A stretch of 13,773 bases of DNA from CAZEFK01 sp964511405 (GTDB taxonomy: Bacteria; Pseudomonadota; Alphaproteobacteria; Elsterales; Elsteraceae), in the NCBI GenBank assembly GCA_964511405.1, contig CAZEFK010000193.1, positions 1-13,773 on the forward strand. The letters run 5' to 3'. Below the pieces are notes generated by a model that was not told where the DNA came from, ran no database searches, and worked only from the letters and a program-made list of their open reading frames with translations. Positions 12,829 to 13,773 of this stretch are shown here, piece after piece. The stretch's first letter is position 1. Every line of letters begins with the position of its first letter. The translations under genes were made by a program, and so were the position numbers.

Positions 12829-13773
12829 TCAGGGCCAAACAGGTGCGCCGTCCAGCCCCGCGGTTTCTGGCAGGCCGCAGATCAGGTTCGCATTCTGCAC
12901 CGCCTGACCGGCCGCTCCCTTGCCGAGATTGTCGATCACGCCCATCGCGATCACCAGGTTGCGCTCCGGATCGGCCGCATAGCTGACGAACGCGAGGTTC
13001 GAGCCGGTCGCCCATTTGGTCTGTGGCGGCTTGTCGGTTACGCGGACGAACGCCCGCCCGGCGTAGAAGCGCCGGGCGGCGTCCAGGCACTGGGCCGTGG
13101 TGGCGCGGCCCCGGCAGTAAATGGTGGCGAGTACGCCGCGGGTCATCGGCACCAGGTGCGGCGTGAACACCAGCCCGGCCGCGCTGCCACCGCTCAGCCG
13201 CTCGATCGTCTTGGCGATCTCGGGCATGTGGACGTGGTTGAGCAGACCGTAGGGCAACAAGTTCTCGTTGCTCTCGGCATAGCCGAACTTGCTGTCGGAG
13301 CCGCCTCGGCCGGCACCGGAGATGCCGGTCTTGACGTCGATCACGATGTTGCCGGGCTCGATCAGCTTGTCGACCAGCAGCGGCGCCAGCGCGTTCAGCG
13401 TCGCCGCGGGGAAGCAGCCGGGGTTGGCAACGCGGCTCCGACCCTCGATCTGGGCCGGCCAGACGTCGGCCAGGCCGTACGCCCAACCCTCGACGTAGCG
13501 GTGGTCGCCGCCGATGTCGACGATCTTCACGTCCTTGGGGACGCGCGCCAGCGCCTCGGCCGAGGCCCCCGTGGGCAGCGACGCGAACAGCACATCGAGC
13601 TTCGGCAGAGTCTCAGGGTTCCACTTCTCGATCACCAGCTCGGCCAGCTTGGCCGGCACACCGGGGAAGTGGTCCACCAGCCGGCTGCCGGCGCTGCCCT
13701 CGCCCGCGGCGTAGGTTAGCTCGAAAGACGGGTGGCTCGCGACCAGGCGCATCGCCTCGCCACCGCCAAAACC
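12829..13773 (-). CDS. argC: N-acetyl-gamma-glutamyl-phosphate reductase (ArgC), N-terminus outside window
   Basis: ArgC reduces N-acetylglutamyl-5-phosphate to the semialdehyde with NADPH, the third step of arginine biosynthesis in the cytoplasm. The frame is open through the right edge. Reading in, GFGGGEAMRLVASHP is the end of the nucleotide-binding glycine loop, so only a few N-terminal residues are missing and ATG 13752 is internal. LFASLPTGAS is the conserved strand before the active site. SRVANPGCFPAATLNALAPL carries the catalytic cysteine, and DVKTGISGAGRGG together with NHVHMPEIAKTIERL provide the substrate-binding and catalytic histidine region. Most ArgC proteins have H-R-H-x-PEI where this one has HVHMPEI, a mild variant. 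The C-terminal block (NLVIAMGVIDNLGKGAAGQA) is normal. It is a stand-alone arg gene as far as the window shows. Confidence 0.95.
   Translation of the reverse strand, partial: GFGGGEAMRLVASHPSFELTYAAGEGSAGSRLVDHFPGVPAKLAELVIEKWNPETLPKLDVLFASLPTGASAEALARVPKDVKIVDIGGDHRYVEGWAYGLADVWPAQIEGRSRVANPGCFPAATLNALAPLLVDKLIEPGNIVIDVKTGISGAGRGGSDSKFGYAESNENLLPYGLLNHVHMPEIAKTIERLSGGSAAGLVFTPHLVPMTRGVLATIYCRGRATTAQCLDAARRFYAGRAFVRVTDKPPQTKWATGSNLAFVSYAADPERNLVIAMGVIDNLGKGAAGQAVQNANLICGLPETAGLDGAPVWP

Noticed and set aside
12748..13719. Plus-strand open frame of 323 codons opposite argC.
   Set aside because: It is the antisense shadow; argC on the other strand has all family motifs.

Overview
The window is GC-rich (roughly 70 percent G+C by eye, with strong G/C at third codon positions). 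Its gene families (DctB/DctD-type two-component system, KgtP, two-gene YjgN-M48 unit, ArgC) suit an alphaproteobacterium of the Rhodospirillales/Azospirillum-like kind. That placement is an inference from composition and gene content, because no rRNA or other marker gene is present. Almost every gene is on the minus strand. The exceptions are a truncated DapA-family gene at the left edge and a small plus-strand unit around 9358-9721.

Left part (1-2020): the 3' end of a dihydrodipicolinate synthase-family gene converges on a class I methyltransferase whose reading frame runs about 180 bases into the antisense of the dapA-like gene. Next is a ribbon-helix-helix antitoxin with only the C-terminal remnant of a PIN toxin in front of it. 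The remnant carries an apparent frameshift and no start codon, so this is a broken toxin-antitoxin pair.

Centre (2021-8223): this is the most informative block. Reading along the minus strand, a 71-residue orphan protein, a UMF1-type MFS transporter, a DctB-like sensor kinase and a DctD-like sigma-54 activator form a tight cluster (10-base gap, ATGA overlap, 8-base overlap). After 253 bases comes a KgtP-type alpha-ketoglutarate/proton symporter. That 253-base gap holds a near-consensus -24/-12 sigma-54 promoter facing kgtP. About 170-200 bases upstream of the predicted start site are one perfect and one degenerate copy of a palindrome, 33 bases apart. Between them is a long inverted repeat. 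The layout predicts that the kinase senses an extracellular dicarboxylate or 2-oxoacid, the activator binds the two palindromes, and RNA polymerase-sigma54 is activated at kgtP.

Right-centre (8224-10493): an EamA/DMT exporter gene reads leftward from a region of about 370 bases without a recognised gene. That region contains T-tracts, several strong hairpins (two of them mutually exclusive), a 20-codon micro-ORF with an excellent Shine-Dalgarno sequence, and then a 67-residue orphan gene on the plus strand. It looks like a structured mRNA leader, possibly with a leader peptide. The 67-residue gene converges, with an 8-base overlap, on a second small methyltransferase.

Right part (10494-13773): argC (start beyond the window) is followed after 107 bases by a coupled pair, a YjgN/DUF898 polytopic membrane protein and an M48 zinc metallopeptidase whose start and stop codons overlap as ATGA. 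No tRNA, rRNA, CRISPR array, transposase or phage gene was seen.
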